Shown: one piece after another, positions 45,706 to 54,861 of the stretch
Layout of the letters: each line of letters starts with the position of its first letter
Numbering within the stretch: the first letter of the stretch is position 1
Assembly: GCF_000518705.1 (NCBI RefSeq)
Contig: NZ_JAEC01000006.1
Span: 222,677-286,676, forward strand
From: Shewanella colwelliana ATCC 39565
GTDB taxonomy: Bacteria > Pseudomonadota > Gammaproteobacteria > Enterobacterales > Shewanellaceae
Direction of reading: 5' to 3'
DNA length: 64,000 nt
The notes under the pieces: model-generated
Told to the model about the DNA's origin: nothing
Databases searched by the model: none
Seen by the model: only the letters and a program-made list of their open reading frames with translations
Position numbers and translations under genes: made by a program

Positions 45706-45990
45706 ATGCCCAGACCTAAAAAATCTCGTCAACTGTCTTGTTGCGCTCCGTGCAGTATGTTTAAGCCCAACGGTGTGCCTGCAAAAGAACTGGCAAAGAT
45801 TCAACTGCAAGCCGATGAGTTTGAAGCCTTAAACCTTGGCGATGTTCAAAAACTCAGTCAACTCGAAGCCGCTGCATTGATGGGGATCTCTAGACAAACG
45901 TTTGGCAACTTATTGGCGAGCGCCCGCAAGAAAAGCGCTACCGCCATTATTCAGGGGCAAATTTTATTACTGCCTCAATCCAACCAATAG
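45706..45990 (+). CDS. DUF134 family protein (putative HTH regulator)
   Basis: This 94-residue protein of the DUF134 family has the MPRPKK start, a cysteine-containing segment (SCCAPCSMFKPNG) and a helix-turn-helix-like region (LSQLEAAALMGISRQTFGNL). DUF134 proteins are commonly encoded next to NifX/NifB-type proteins, as here, where the next gene begins 9 bases after its stop. They are probably transcription regulators with a metal- or redox-sensing cysteine site, which is inference. Confidence 0.88.
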   Translation: MPRPKKSRQLSCCAPCSMFKPNGVPAKELAKIQLQADEFEALNLGDVQKLSQLEAAALMGISRQTFGNLLASARKKSATAIIQGQILLLPQSNQ

Positions 45991-45999
45991 GGAAATATT

Positions 46000-46545
46000 A
46001 TGATTATTGCCATGCCAATGAGCCGCGGCAAACTGGCTAGCCATTTTACTAAAGCACAACGAATTGGCTTTTTTAATGAGTATCACCAACTCATCACAAG
46101 CTTTGATAATCCAGCGCTTGCTGGTGGCTGCAGTGCCAAAAAAGCGATGTTACAACTGATAGTCCAGCAGAAAACAGATATTGTGATTGTTCAGCATATT
46201 GGTGAGCGGATGCTTGGTAAGCTGCTAGATGCACAGATAAGTGTTAGCAAGGGCGACCATAGCGAGAGTATCGAGGCATTGTTAACAACTGCAACCGATC
46301 TTAACCGACGCCTTGTTGATGCGTCTCAAGGAAGGAGTTCGCTCAATCATGAGAAGAAAGGCGGCTGTTGCTCAAGTTCTGGTGGTTGTGCTAGTTCAGA
46401 GGCTAGTTCAGATGGTTGCGCAGGAGGGTGTGGTTGCAGTAACAAAGCTGATGAATCGAGCTCTCGCATGCTTGATAAACAACACCAATCCACAGTATTA
46501 GCTGATAAGCCGGTAAGTTATTCAGGTTTTAGAACCGCTAATTGA
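46000..46545 (+). CDS. NifX/NifB-type dinitrogenase-cofactor domain protein with Cys-rich tail
   Basis: This 181-residue protein has a NifX-like alpha/beta domain (about 1-105, MIIAMPMSRG, FTKAQRIGFF, DIVIVQHIGERML) and a long linker. A cysteine-rich glycine/serine tail follows (GGCCSSSGGCASS, DGCAGGCGCS). In nitrogenase systems the domain carries iron-molybdenum cofactor precursors. Here there are no nif genes, so the role is more likely metal or FeS handling. AGGG lies before the ATG, and the gene is tightly linked to DUF134. Confidence 0.88.
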   Translation: MIIAMPMSRGKLASHFTKAQRIGFFNEYHQLITSFDNPALAGGCSAKKAMLQLIVQQKTDIVIVQHIGERMLGKLLDAQISVSKGDHSESIEALLTTATDLNRRLVDASQGRSSLNHEKKGGCCSSSGGCASSEASSDGCAGGCGCSNKADESSSRMLDKQHQSTVLADKPVSYSGFRTAN

Positions 46546-46560
46546 TTCATACAATTGGGC

Positions 46561-46896
46561 TCAAGCTAACATGCTATAGGGGCGAGCGATCGCCTCTTTC
46601 ACATCAACTATTGAAAACACTTTGGAAAATCGACCAAAGGCTTGCCCCTGAAAATAGAGCTCAACCACGGGCAGCGAAAACACATTATGATGTGCTGCGA
46701 TATCAGGTTGTGCATTGCAATCGATATAGACCAATCTCATCTTGGGAAAATTATCGCTGAGCATAGCCGTTAAGCGGGGTTTGATACTTTGGCACACCCC
46801 ACAGCTTGGCGCGCCAAAAAGCAGCATCACAGCATCTTGCTGGTTGATGAATTTCTCTAAATCGGCAGCTTTGTTGACCTCATTAGGCTCATGCAT
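46561..46896 (-). CDS. thioredoxin-like protein with CGVC motif
   Basis: This cytoplasmic protein of 111 residues (ATG at 46896, AAAGGA 8 bases upstream) has a thioredoxin fold and the redox motif APSCGVCQSIKP. The cis-proline region is FSLPVVELYFQG. The length suits a small thioredoxin-type disulfide reductase. A 10-codon upstream in-frame start is less likely. It lies convergent to the NifX-like gene (15 bases apart) and divergent from nnrS. Confidence 0.85.
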   Translation of the reverse strand: MHEPNEVNKAADLEKFINQQDAVMLLFGAPSCGVCQSIKPRLTAMLSDNFPKMRLVYIDCNAQPDIAAHHNVFSLPVVELYFQGQAFGRFSKVFSIVDVKEAIARPYSMLA

Positions 46897-46941
46897 TGCT
46901 ATTGTCCTTTCAAAAACTTCATTCAAGCTGTGGTTAGGTAA

Positions 46942-46957
46942 TGCCTCTAAAGAGGTA
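46942..46957. promoter_or_regulatory. NarP-type 7-2-7 site upstream of nnrS
   Basis: TGCCTCT-AA-AGAGGTA fits the NarP inverted heptamer pattern (TACYYMT-N2-AKRRGTA) with one mismatch. It lies in the divergent region between the thioredoxin-like gene and nnrS, 165 bases before nnrS. This would suit nitrate/nitrite-responsive control. Confidence 0.5.
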
Positions 46958-47121
46958 TTTTATTTCAATATCATAGCGCAATATCCTTGCATAGTTCACA
47001 CTTCTTCACATAGCGGAGTTTATCGTTTGTCGGCAGTTCTTTGGCTGGTTAGACTACCTTATAAAGCTATATTTTTTATGTGTGTTTGAATTAAGCCTGT
47101 TCGACCACGGAGCCAATTATC

Positions 47122-48333
47122 GTGCTGAATATTGATGATCCCAAGGAAGTAGAAAAAACGCCTGCGATATGGCGTCTCGGTTTTCGGCCTTTCTTCTTGG
47201 GCGGTGCGGCGTTAGCCATGCTGTATATACCTTTGTGGTTGGTCACATGGTATATCCCAGAGTTTAGTCTGTTTCGTGAGCAGTTTTGGGTACGGGTCGT
47301 GCCCTTATGGTGGCACCCTCATGAGCTTTTGTTTGGTTTTGCTTTAGCCATTGTTTGTGGTTTCTTATTGACCTCGGTACAGACTTGGACCAATCAACCC
47401 AGTATGAAAGGCTGGCCGCTAGCGTTTACATTTAGTTGTTGGTTAATGGCAAGGTTACTCCTGCTGGCACCATTAGATCTGCCGATTTGGTTACCTGCAT
47501 TATTTGACACTCTGTTTTTAGGTTTAACGGCGGTGACGCTCTGGCGCTGCATCTACAAGGTGAAACAGTGGAATAATATTGGCTTTCCTATCATGTTGAT
47601 GGTCGCCGCTGTTATCAATCTATTGAGTTACTACGCATTGAGTCAGCGAGACTTTACCTTGAGCCACCATATTTGGCAGGGAATGCTGTGGTGGTTAGGC
47701 TTGCTTATCACGATTGTTGGCGGCCGGGTGATCCCATTTTTTACCGCAATGCGACTAAAGCTAACTAAACCGAATCCAATCATCTTACTGGAGCGTAGTC
47801 TCATTGCCCTGATGATTTTGCTGGTGGCGCAAGCAATCACTAAACAGCTGCCTATGGCTGTGGAGCAGGGCGTGTTGGCCCTTGCAGGACTATTGCATCT
47901 TGGTCGTTGGATAAGATGGCTTCCCCATAAAACCCTTAAGGAACCCTTGCTCTGGTCTTTGCATTGCGCGTACCTATTTTTACCCATCACCTTAGGGTTG
48001 TTGGCGTGGAATATTGATAATGAAAACGCTTATCGTCAATTACTGCATCTGTTTGCTATTGGTACTATGGCGGGGATTTGTCTGTCGATGATCTCGCGAG
48101 TGTCTTTGGGTCATACGAGTCGAAACATCTATTTGGGCCCCAAGATGACGCTCGCGTTTATTGCCATTCCACTGGCGGCGATCTTTAGAGCGATCATGCC
48201 GCTACTTTTACCTGAGTATGCGCAAGTTTGGTTGTGGCTTGCTGGCAGTTGTTGGACCTTAGCTTTTGGTATGTTTGTGTGGTGGTATGTCCCTATTTTA
48301 ACTCAGCCACGAATCGATGGACGTCCAGGTTAA
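47122..48333 (+). CDS. nnrS: NnrS family protein
   Basis: This 403-residue protein has about 12 membrane helices and a typical NnrS start (WRLGFRPFFLGGAALAMLYI). WWHPHELLFGFALAIVCGFLL and GGRVIPFFTAMRL are further family signatures, with histidines thought to bind heme and copper. NnrS proteins relieve nitric-oxide stress during denitrification or nitrite respiration. Translation starts at GTG with GGAG upstream. It is followed by nrfA after 92 bases, which suggests a joint role in nitrite/NO metabolism. Confidence 0.9.
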   Translation: MLNIDDPKEVEKTPAIWRLGFRPFFLGGAALAMLYIPLWLVTWYIPEFSLFREQFWVRVVPLWWHPHELLFGFALAIVCGFLLTSVQTWTNQPSMKGWPLAFTFSCWLMARLLLLAPLDLPIWLPALFDTLFLGLTAVTLWRCIYKVKQWNNIGFPIMLMVAAVINLLSYYALSQRDFTLSHHIWQGMLWWLGLLITIVGGRVIPFFTAMRLKLTKPNPIILLERSLIALMILLVAQAITKQLPMAVEQGVLALAGLLHLGRWIRWLPHKTLKEPLLWSLHCAYLFLPITLGLLAWNIDNENAYRQLLHLFAIGTMAGICLSMISRVSLGHTSRNIYLGPKMTLAFIAIPLAAIFRAIMPLLLPEYAQVWLWLAGSCWTLAFGMFVWWYVPILTQPRIDGRPG

Positions 48334-48425
48334 ATGACTGCGATAGCGTGAAGTATTGGCACCAAGACATTGTGGTACTTGGCTTTATATTAAAGATTAA
48401 AGATTAAAGAATATGGAATAAGTGG

Positions 48426-49805
48426 ATGATAAAGACTTTCAAAACAATCCAAGGCATGTGGGGATTGATTGTAACAACACTCGTGTTTAGCAGTGCAGGG
48501 GTGGCAGCGCAAGCTAATGTCACGCCTGAGGCGATGAAGGCGAAGTATCCGCAGCAATATGACAGCTGGTTAGCCACCTCTGAGCAAACGGCGCGCACCG
48601 ACATGTTAGCAAGTTACCCCGCTGCAGTGATTTTATGGGCGGGATCTTCATTTGCTAAAGAGTACAACAGCCCTCGCGGACATCACTTTGCGGTAGCGGA
48701 TGTGACTCATACTCTGCGTACGGGGGTGACGCCTGATGCGGGGAAAAAAGGGCTGTCTGCCAGTTGTTGGACTTGTAAAACCCCCGATGCGCCAAGACTA
48801 ATGAACGAGTTAGGCGTTGAAGGTTTTTCAGCAAAAAACTTTACCGAACTTGGTCGTGAAATAAAGAGTGTGGTGTATTGCAACGATTGCCACGAGAATG
48901 GGTCAGCCAAGTTAGCGCTGCCACGCCCTCATGCTCAAGATGCCATGGCCAAAGTTCACCTGCCTTTTGATAAGCAGGATATCAATATGCAGGGCTCCCA
49001 AGTTTGTGGTCAGTGTCATGTGACTTACTATTTTCAGCCTGAGCGGAGCAATAAGGTCAACATTCCTTGGATCTTTGGCAGTAGCGCCGATCTTATTGAA
49101 AAATATTACGACACGCGTCGATTCTATGAGTGGATACATCCCATATCTAAGACCCCAATTTTAAAAGCGCGTCACCCTGAATTTGAACATTGGAGTCGCA
49201 GTGAACACGCTAAGCAGGGGGTCAGTTGTGTCAGTTGTCATATGCCAGAAGTTAATGACGATAAGGGCAACCGTTTTACCGATCATAAAGTGAGCAAGGC
49301 GCTCGATCACTATCAACAGGTATGCCAAAGTTGCCATGGCGATCAGCAGGCATTTATGGTCAAACTGGAGTCAGGTAAGCAGCAAATTGATATTAAGGCG
49401 CGTGAAGTTGAAGGGCTATTGGTTAAGGCACACTATGAGGCGAAAGCCGCTTGGGATGCTGGTGGTAGCTGGCCGATTATGAATGATGCCATTATGGGCA
49501 TACGCCATTCACAGTGGCGTTGGGACTTTGCCATGGCTTCACATGGTTTATATGCGCACAATCCACAAGAGGGCAATGACTTACTTGACGCAGCCCTTGT
49601 CCAGGTTAAAGCCGCGCGAAAATCGTTAGCGGAGATCTTAAGTATGTTGGAGGTGAAGCAGGTTGAGTACCCAGATATTTCAACCAAAGAGAGTGCGCAG
49701 CAAGCTGTTGGGATAGCACTAGAAAAATTGACTCAAGAGAAGCAAGCGTTTATCAAGCAAGAGGTGGATAAACATTGGCCTGAAGTGAGTCAGCACGGAT
49801 ACTAA
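48426..49805 (+). CDS. nrfA: pentaheme cytochrome c nitrite reductase NrfA
   Basis: This 459-residue periplasmic enzyme reduces nitrite to ammonium with six electrons. It has a signal peptide (about 1-30, VFSSAGVAAQA). Five heme motifs are visible: CWTCK (114-118), the lysine-ligated active-site heme typical of NrfA, then CNDCH (152-156), CGQCH (194-198), CVSCH (268-272) and CQSCH (300-304). The active-site tyrosine and histidine regions also fit (HVTYYFQP, GIRHSQWRWDFAMASHG). It is a single gene; the electron donor is not encoded next to it, so CymA would be the likely donor in Shewanella. Confidence 0.97.
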   Translation: MIKTFKTIQGMWGLIVTTLVFSSAGVAAQANVTPEAMKAKYPQQYDSWLATSEQTARTDMLASYPAAVILWAGSSFAKEYNSPRGHHFAVADVTHTLRTGVTPDAGKKGLSASCWTCKTPDAPRLMNELGVEGFSAKNFTELGREIKSVVYCNDCHENGSAKLALPRPHAQDAMAKVHLPFDKQDINMQGSQVCGQCHVTYYFQPERSNKVNIPWIFGSSADLIEKYYDTRRFYEWIHPISKTPILKARHPEFEHWSRSEHAKQGVSCVSCHMPEVNDDKGNRFTDHKVSKALDHYQQVCQSCHGDQQAFMVKLESGKQQIDIKAREVEGLLVKAHYEAKAAWDAGGSWPIMNDAIMGIRHSQWRWDFAMASHGLYAHNPQEGNDLLDAALVQVKAARKSLAEILSMLEVKQVEYPDISTKESAQQAVGIALEKLTQEKQAFIKQEVDKHWPEVSQHGY

Positions 49806-49822
49806 AATTTGAGAATTTAAGC

Positions 49823-49856
49823 AAAACGCCAGGGTGAATCGCTCTGGCGTTTTTTG
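49823..49856. terminator. terminator between convergent genes
   Basis: The stem AAAACGCCAG / CTGGCGTTTT with T tract lies between nrfA and the DUF1275 gene. It ends nrfA and probably also serves the convergent gene. Confidence 0.9.
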
Positions 49857-50546
49857 TTAGCGCCTTGGTGCTGTTTTAGTTTTATAGATACGATAGGTGA
49901 TGGCCAAAATAAAACAGATCAGTGCTGGGCCCGCTAGGGCTTGAAATTGCATTTGGTTAAACAAGAGTGCGCCGAATGTCCCGCCTGAGATAAACCCGAT
50001 AATGATTAATAGAAATAGAATGGCTTTACGTCTATCGAAACGTTCTCCCTTAAGTGTTGTACCTAACATAATGCCCAAATCGGTAAAAATGCCCGTAACG
50101 TGTGTCGTGCGTACAATAGCACCGCTATAGGTGGTGGCTAACGCATTTTGTAATCCGCAGGCAGCCGAGGCCATGTAGTGGCCATAAAAACTGCCGCCTT
50201 GCAGTAGATAGATAGCGCTAAGGAGGCACAAGCCTTCAATAACTAACAGGGTGTCATAATGACGCCCAAGCTTTAATGAGCTGCCAGTGAGCAGCGCCCC
50301 CGACAGTGCTGCCCCCAGCATAAAGCTCAACATGATCCCTGATAGATGAAATAGATCTGTGTAACTGGAGTTGAGCAATTGCGTCCCTACAAGGGTTGCC
50401 GTACCTGATAGATGCGACACACTTTGGTGCTTAAAGCCCAGTAAGCCAATGGCGTTTACACTGCCAGCAATAAAGGCAAGGATAAACGCGCCAGCTTCAA
50501 CCCATTTAGGCAGTTTGGAAATCAAATCTGTTCCTTCTGTTACCAC
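49857..50546 (-). CDS. DUF1275 (YoaK-like) membrane protein
   Basis: This 229-residue inner-membrane protein has about six hydrophobic helices. It has the DUF1275 layout: AFIAGSVNAIGLLGFKHQSVSHLSG, AACGLQNALATTYSGAIVRTTHVTGIFTDLG. The function is unknown; the family has been loosely linked to transport. It is convergent to nrfA and starts divergently from psrA with a 419-base gap. Confidence 0.88.
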   Translation of the reverse strand: MVTEGTDLISKLPKWVEAGAFILAFIAGSVNAIGLLGFKHQSVSHLSGTATLVGTQLLNSSYTDLFHLSGIMLSFMLGAALSGALLTGSSLKLGRHYDTLLVIEGLCLLSAIYLLQGGSFYGHYMASAACGLQNALATTYSGAIVRTTHVTGIFTDLGIMLGTTLKGERFDRRKAILFLLIIIGFISGGTFGALLFNQMQFQALAGPALICFILAITYRIYKTKTAPRR

Positions 50547-50965
50547 AACTCTCTAGGAGAGCGTAGCCCCATCATATCGGGAGGCTAAAGGGCGCTATTT
50601 TGCGCGCTATGTCGCCAGTAAACTGTCGGCGCGATCGCAAAATGCTCATGAAAAACCTGAGTGGCTAACCGTTTGCCTTTTTGGACTGCGTTTCCGCTAG
50701 CACCGCGAGTGCAGAGCATTGGCCACGTTATTGATGACTTAGGGTGGTTATTTTTCTGCGATGAGTCAATTAGATAAAAGTCACACTTTCTTTACATAAA
50801 ATAGACAGATCACTGCGTCAGATCACGCTCACTCCTGCTATGTGGTTTACCACAATACCTATGAATATTTTGTGGGATAACAATGGGGCATGCCTTCAAC
50901 AAGTTGGCAAAAAAAACTAATAACAGTGTGTGATTTCATCTGCCTAGGCTGATGAGGAGGAAACC
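50547..50965. other. intergenic region upstream of psrA
   Basis: These 419 bases between divergent genes hold the psrA control region. A perfect 14-bp palindrome (TGTGGT-TT-ACCACA) lies at 50841-50854, and a CRP-like GTGTGATTTCATCT lies near 50927-50940. No confident promoter was assigned. Confidence 0.5.
50841..50854. promoter_or_regulatory. perfect palindrome upstream of psrA
   Basis: TGTGGT-TT-ACCACA is a perfect 6-2-6 inverted repeat 112 bases before psrA. It may be a binding site for a regulator of sulfur respiration. The regulator is unknown. Confidence 0.35.
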
Positions 50966-53248
50966 ATGATAGAGCTTGATAGACGAACGTTTATTAAGGG
51001 TGCAGGTGCTGGTGGAGCCACTTGTGCGCTGGCGACACTACTGCCCGGTAGTTTGGCCGCCTTAGAACAACAACCATTAAAAGCCGTTGGTAAAGAGGTG
51101 GCGAGTATTTGTGAGATGTGCTCGACCCGCTGCCCTATTTCTGCAAGGGTTGTTGATGGTAAAAATGTCTTCATTAGCGGCAATAAAGAGGCTAAGTCTT
51201 TTGGCGGTAAAGTATGCGCCAGAGGTGGAGCCGGCCACAGTTTGTTGTACGATCCGCAACGTATCGTTAATCCGCTTCGTCGCGTAGGTGAGCGTGGAGA
51301 AGGCCAGTGGGAAGAGATCACTTGGCAACAGGCTTATCAAACAATTGCTAAAAACCTCAACGATATTAAAGCCAAGCATGGTGCCGAGGCGGTGGCCTTT
51401 TCATCCAAATCCGGCTCCCTGTCTGGTCACCTGTTTCATCTCGGTAAAGCCTTTGGCTCTCCCAATAGTTTCACCCATGCCTCAACCTGCCCAGGCGGTT
51501 ATGTGATAGCGGCCAAAGCCATGTTTGGCACTAAGGTCAAACGTGATCTGGGCAACTCTAAATACATCATCAACTTCGGACATAACCTCTATGAGGGGAT
51601 CAATATGTCTGAAACCCGTGGCATGATGAAAGCGCAGATGGAAAAAAATGCCAAGTTAGTGGTATTTGAACCGCGCTTTTCCGTGGTCGCGGATAAAGCC
51701 GACGAGTGGTTTGCTATTCGTCCCGGCACCGACCTTGCAGTCGCATTGGCGCTTTGTCATGTACTGATTGAAGATAAGCTATATGACCATGCATTTATCG
51801 AGCAGCATGTGGTGGGTTTTGAGGCCTTTGCCGAAGAAGTAAAAGCCTGTACACCAGAGTGGGCACAGGGCGTGAGTGATGTGCCAGCCAAAGATATTCG
51901 ACGCATCGCCCATGAATATGCCGCCCATGCACCCCATGCTGTGGTGGATTTTGGTCACAGAGCCACTTTTACGCCTGAAGAGTTTGATATGCGCCGCGCC
52001 CTATTTGCGGCCAATGTATTGATTGGCAACATTGAGCGAAAAGGTGGGCTTTACCTCGGTAAAAAAGCCAAAACCTACAATAAATTTGCTGGCAACAAAG
52101 TGGCACCCACATTAGGTAAACCTGGGGTTGAGGGCTTGCCTAAGCCAACCGCTAAACGTATTGACCAAGTGGATGAGCAATACGCCATGATGTGGTCATC
52201 AGGCGGTATCTACCAAACTATTCTCGATGCGACCTTAGAAGCTAAACCCTATCAACTTAAAGCTTGGGTGATGAGCCGTACTAACCCAATGCAAACCATG
52301 ACCGACAGAGCGCGTGTGGTTGAGTCGCTCAAAAAACTCGACTTTGTCGTGTGCTGTGATGTGTACATCAGCGAAACGGCTGCTTACGCCGATATCATCT
52401 TGCCCGAATCGACCTACCTTGAACGTGATGAAGAGATAGCCGATAAGTCGGGTAAAAACCCCGCTTATTACGTGCGTCAACGCGTCGTTGAAACCATTGG
52501 GCAGACTAAACCAAGCTGGCAGATCTTTAAAGAGTTAGGCGAAGAGATGGGGCTAGGTCAGTTCTTCCCTTGGGAAAATATGGAAAGCCTGCAATTACTG
52601 CAAGTTAATCGTGATGTCACGCTATGGAATACCATCAAAGAGAAGGGTTATGTTAGCTATGGTAAGCCATTAATGCTGCGTGAACCTAGCATGGTGGCAG
52701 CGTTTACCGCTCATTATCCAGAGGCTAAAGCCACTGACGCTGATGGTACTTATGCCAGCGCCATGAGTTTTAAAACTCCAAGCGGCAAGATTGAGCTTAG
52801 TTCAGATAAAGTCGAGAAAATGGCCGCCGGACGCGGCGTGATTAAGTATCGTCCTGTGCAACTTAAGCAGGCGGACGAGCTCTACTTTATTCAAGGTAAG
52901 GTCGCGGTTCATACCAATGGCGCAACCCATAACATTCCTATGTTGGCCAATTTAATGTCAGACAATGGCGTGTGGATCCATCCGCTTACAGCTGGCAAGC
53001 TGGGCATCTCATCGGGTGACAAGATAAGGCTTTCAAGCAGTGTGGGCAGCGAGGAGGGGACGGCGCTCGTCACACCTGGTATTCGCCAGGATACCGTGTT
53101 TGCTTATATGGGCTTTGGCTCTAAAAACAAAGAGCTAGCACGTGCGACGGGGAAAGGTATCCATTGTGGCAACCTGCTACCGCATCAAACTGCGCCTATT
53201 TGTGGCATGAATATTCACACTACTGGCATCACGCTAGCGAAGATCTAA
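50966..53248 (+). CDS. psrA: thiosulfate/polysulfide reductase molybdenum subunit PsrA/PhsA
   Basis: This 760-residue exported catalytic subunit is of the DMSO-reductase superfamily and uses a bis-MGD molybdenum cofactor. A Tat signal (DRRTFIKGAG) lies at 5-14. A [4Fe-4S] cluster is bound by Cys49, Cys52, Cys56 and Cys84, and Cys175 in HASTCPGG is the likely Mo ligand. It resembles PhsA/PsrA. In Shewanella oneidensis psrA is required for thiosulfate and sulfur respiration, as I recall. Its operon continues with psrB 12 bases downstream and psrC. GAGGAGG precedes the ATG. Confidence 0.93.
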   Translation: MIELDRRTFIKGAGAGGATCALATLLPGSLAALEQQPLKAVGKEVASICEMCSTRCPISARVVDGKNVFISGNKEAKSFGGKVCARGGAGHSLLYDPQRIVNPLRRVGERGEGQWEEITWQQAYQTIAKNLNDIKAKHGAEAVAFSSKSGSLSGHLFHLGKAFGSPNSFTHASTCPGGYVIAAKAMFGTKVKRDLGNSKYIINFGHNLYEGINMSETRGMMKAQMEKNAKLVVFEPRFSVVADKADEWFAIRPGTDLAVALALCHVLIEDKLYDHAFIEQHVVGFEAFAEEVKACTPEWAQGVSDVPAKDIRRIAHEYAAHAPHAVVDFGHRATFTPEEFDMRRALFAANVLIGNIERKGGLYLGKKAKTYNKFAGNKVAPTLGKPGVEGLPKPTAKRIDQVDEQYAMMWSSGGIYQTILDATLEAKPYQLKAWVMSRTNPMQTMTDRARVVESLKKLDFVVCCDVYISETAAYADIILPESTYLERDEEIADKSGKNPAYYVRQRVVETIGQTKPSWQIFKELGEEMGLGQFFPWENMESLQLLQVNRDVTLWNTIKEKGYVSYGKPLMLREPSMVAAFTAHYPEAKATDADGTYASAMSFKTPSGKIELSSDKVEKMAAGRGVIKYRPVQLKQADELYFIQGKVAVHTNGATHNIPMLANLMSDNGVWIHPLTAGKLGISSGDKIRLSSSVGSEEGTALVTPGIRQDTVFAYMGFGSKNKELARATGKGIHCGNLLPHQTAPICGMNIHTTGITLAKI

Positions 53249-53260
53249 TAGGAGCCCAGT

Positions 53261-53833
53261 ATGAGTAAACGATATGTAATGATACACGATGAAAATCGCT
53301 GTATTGGTTGCCAAGCTTGCAGTGTTGCTTGCCGAAGCGAAAACGGCACGCCTGAGGGCGTTAGCCGTCTGCAAGTCAGAGTCGAAGGTCCTTTTGGTGA
53401 TGCACCGCATCTGCACTTTAAATATAACCGCGTCTCTTGTCAGCAATGTGAAAATGCACCTTGTGTGACAGTGTGTCCAACTGGCGCCGCGTATGTAGGC
53501 GATGATGGCTTAGTGACAATCAAAGAGGATAAGTGTGTTGGCTGTATGTATTGTGTCGCAGCTTGCCCTTACAAAGTTCGCTTTATGAACCCCGAAACCA
53601 AGGCGGCTGACAAGTGTAATTTCTGTAAAGATACCCGTTTAGCACGCGGCGAGTTACCCGCTTGTGTGACGGTATGTCCAACTGATGCGCTGACCTTTGG
53701 TGATGCCAATGATCCGCAAAGCGATGTCGCAAAACTGATCAATACCAAGGCAACCTATCAGGAGAAAACCCATCTTGGGACTCAACCTAGGGTGTATCGC
53801 ATTCCAACTAAACGTGGGGGGATCCAGTCATGA
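53261..53833 (+). CDS. psrB: thiosulfate/polysulfide reductase iron-sulfur subunit PsrB
   Basis: This 190-residue electron-transfer subunit has four [4Fe-4S] cysteine groups: CIGCQACSVAC, CQQCENAPCVTVCP, CVGCMYCVAACP and CNFCKDTR...CVTVCP. It passes electrons from the membrane subunit to PsrA at the periplasmic face, carried across by the Tat signal of its partner. The length is typical for the family. The next gene overlaps its stop by 4 bases (ATGA). Confidence 0.93.
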   Translation: MSKRYVMIHDENRCIGCQACSVACRSENGTPEGVSRLQVRVEGPFGDAPHLHFKYNRVSCQQCENAPCVTVCPTGAAYVGDDGLVTIKEDKCVGCMYCVAACPYKVRFMNPETKAADKCNFCKDTRLARGELPACVTVCPTDALTFGDANDPQSDVAKLINTKATYQEKTHLGTQPRVYRIPTKRGGIQS

Positions 53834-54771
53834 ACAATACATGGGGCGATATGGCGCAATACGATCCGGTAACGTGGAACTGGATCATCGCAGTTTACCT
53901 GTTTATGGCAGGCCTGTCGGCGGGGTCCATTCTTATCGGTATCGGGTTGCGCTGGTATAGCAAAGATAAGTCAATAGAGAGTGCAATATTAAAAGCAGCG
54001 GCGATTATTAGCCCTGTGGCTATCTCGCTCGGCCTGGCTTGCTTAGTGTTTGATTTAACTAAGCCATTTCATTTCTGGCTTATTCTAATCAATTACAATT
54101 TGAGCTCAGTAATGTCGATTGGTGTGCTGGCGCTATTGGCCTACTCACCCATAGGTATCGCGTACTCTCTTATCGTGCTGCGTGATGAATTACCTAAATG
54201 GAAGCTGGGCTTTTTAGTGCCACTCGCACATGCCTTAATGCCGTTTAGAAAGGCGATTGAAGTTGTGCTATTTGTGCTCGCTATCGGTGTCGGGGCTTAT
54301 ACAGGCTTCCTGATCTCGGCAATGAACGCCTACCCGATGCTCAATACTGCGGTACTACCAGCGTTGTTTTTAGTCTCTGGTTTATCTGCAGGGGCGGCAG
54401 CCAATGCCATTGGGGCTTTAGTGATGTTTAATACCAGTAGTCACGATGCCACACTTGGTAAAATGCATGGGTTAGAGCTGCCTGTGATGCTGAGTGAGAT
54501 GATGTTTCTGTTTATGCTATTTTGCGCACTTTATTTCAAAGGTGGAGCCGCCGCAGCAGCGCTAGCTTCATTAACGACTGGTGTTTGGGCGAGTGTATTC
54601 TGGATTGGCGTCGTGGGTATTGGCTTTGCAATTCCCTTACTCTCTATGCTCATGCCTGCTCAGACTCGCCACACTAAAGGCGTGATGATCGCAGTTGCTT
54701 GCTGTAGCTTAACAGGGGTATTAGCACTGAGACACTTTGTGTTGTATGCCGGACAAAGTTACATAAGTTGA
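53830..54771 (+). CDS. psrC: PsrC/NrfD-type membrane quinol-oxidising subunit
   Basis: This 313-residue inner-membrane anchor of the NrfD/PsrC family has about eight to nine hydrophobic helices (WIIAVYLFMAGLSAGSILIG first). It oxidises quinol and feeds the FeS subunit. The start overlaps the psrB stop (ATGA), so translation is coupled. A terminator follows. The full psrABC order matches other Shewanella. Confidence 0.92.
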   Translation: MNNTWGDMAQYDPVTWNWIIAVYLFMAGLSAGSILIGIGLRWYSKDKSIESAILKAAAIISPVAISLGLACLVFDLTKPFHFWLILINYNLSSVMSIGVLALLAYSPIGIAYSLIVLRDELPKWKLGFLVPLAHALMPFRKAIEVVLFVLAIGVGAYTGFLISAMNAYPMLNTAVLPALFLVSGLSAGAAANAIGALVMFNTSSHDATLGKMHGLELPVMLSEMMFLFMLFCALYFKGGAAAAALASLTTGVWASVFWIGVVGIGFAIPLLSMLMPAQTRHTKGVMIAVACCSLTGVLALRHFVLYAGQSYIS

Positions 54772-54813
54772 TAATGAACCCATAGCCTAAAGCTTGAGTT
54801 TAGGTTTTACCGT

Positions 54814-54842
54814 AAAGCCCAGATAGAACTCTGGGCTTTTTA
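54814..54842 (+). terminator. rho-independent terminator after psrABC
   Basis: A 10-bp stem (AAAGCCCAGA / TCTGGGCTTT) with a 6-base loop is followed by TTA. It lies between psrC and the convergent MOT1-like gene. Confidence 0.85.
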
Positions 54843-54861
54843 TTGGCTAAAACAGCCTGTC

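Noticed and set aside
46542..46760. Plus-strand frame opposite the thioredoxin-like gene
   Set aside because: The minus-strand gene has CGVC and a ribosome site; the plus frame has no such support.
48388..48416. Short direct repeats (ATTAAAG three times) before nrfA
   Set aside because: The AT-rich 7-mers are too short to claim a regulatory role.
50927..50940. CRP-like site before psrA (GTGTGATTTCATCT)
   Set aside because: Only one half matches the consensus; not listed as a separate feature.
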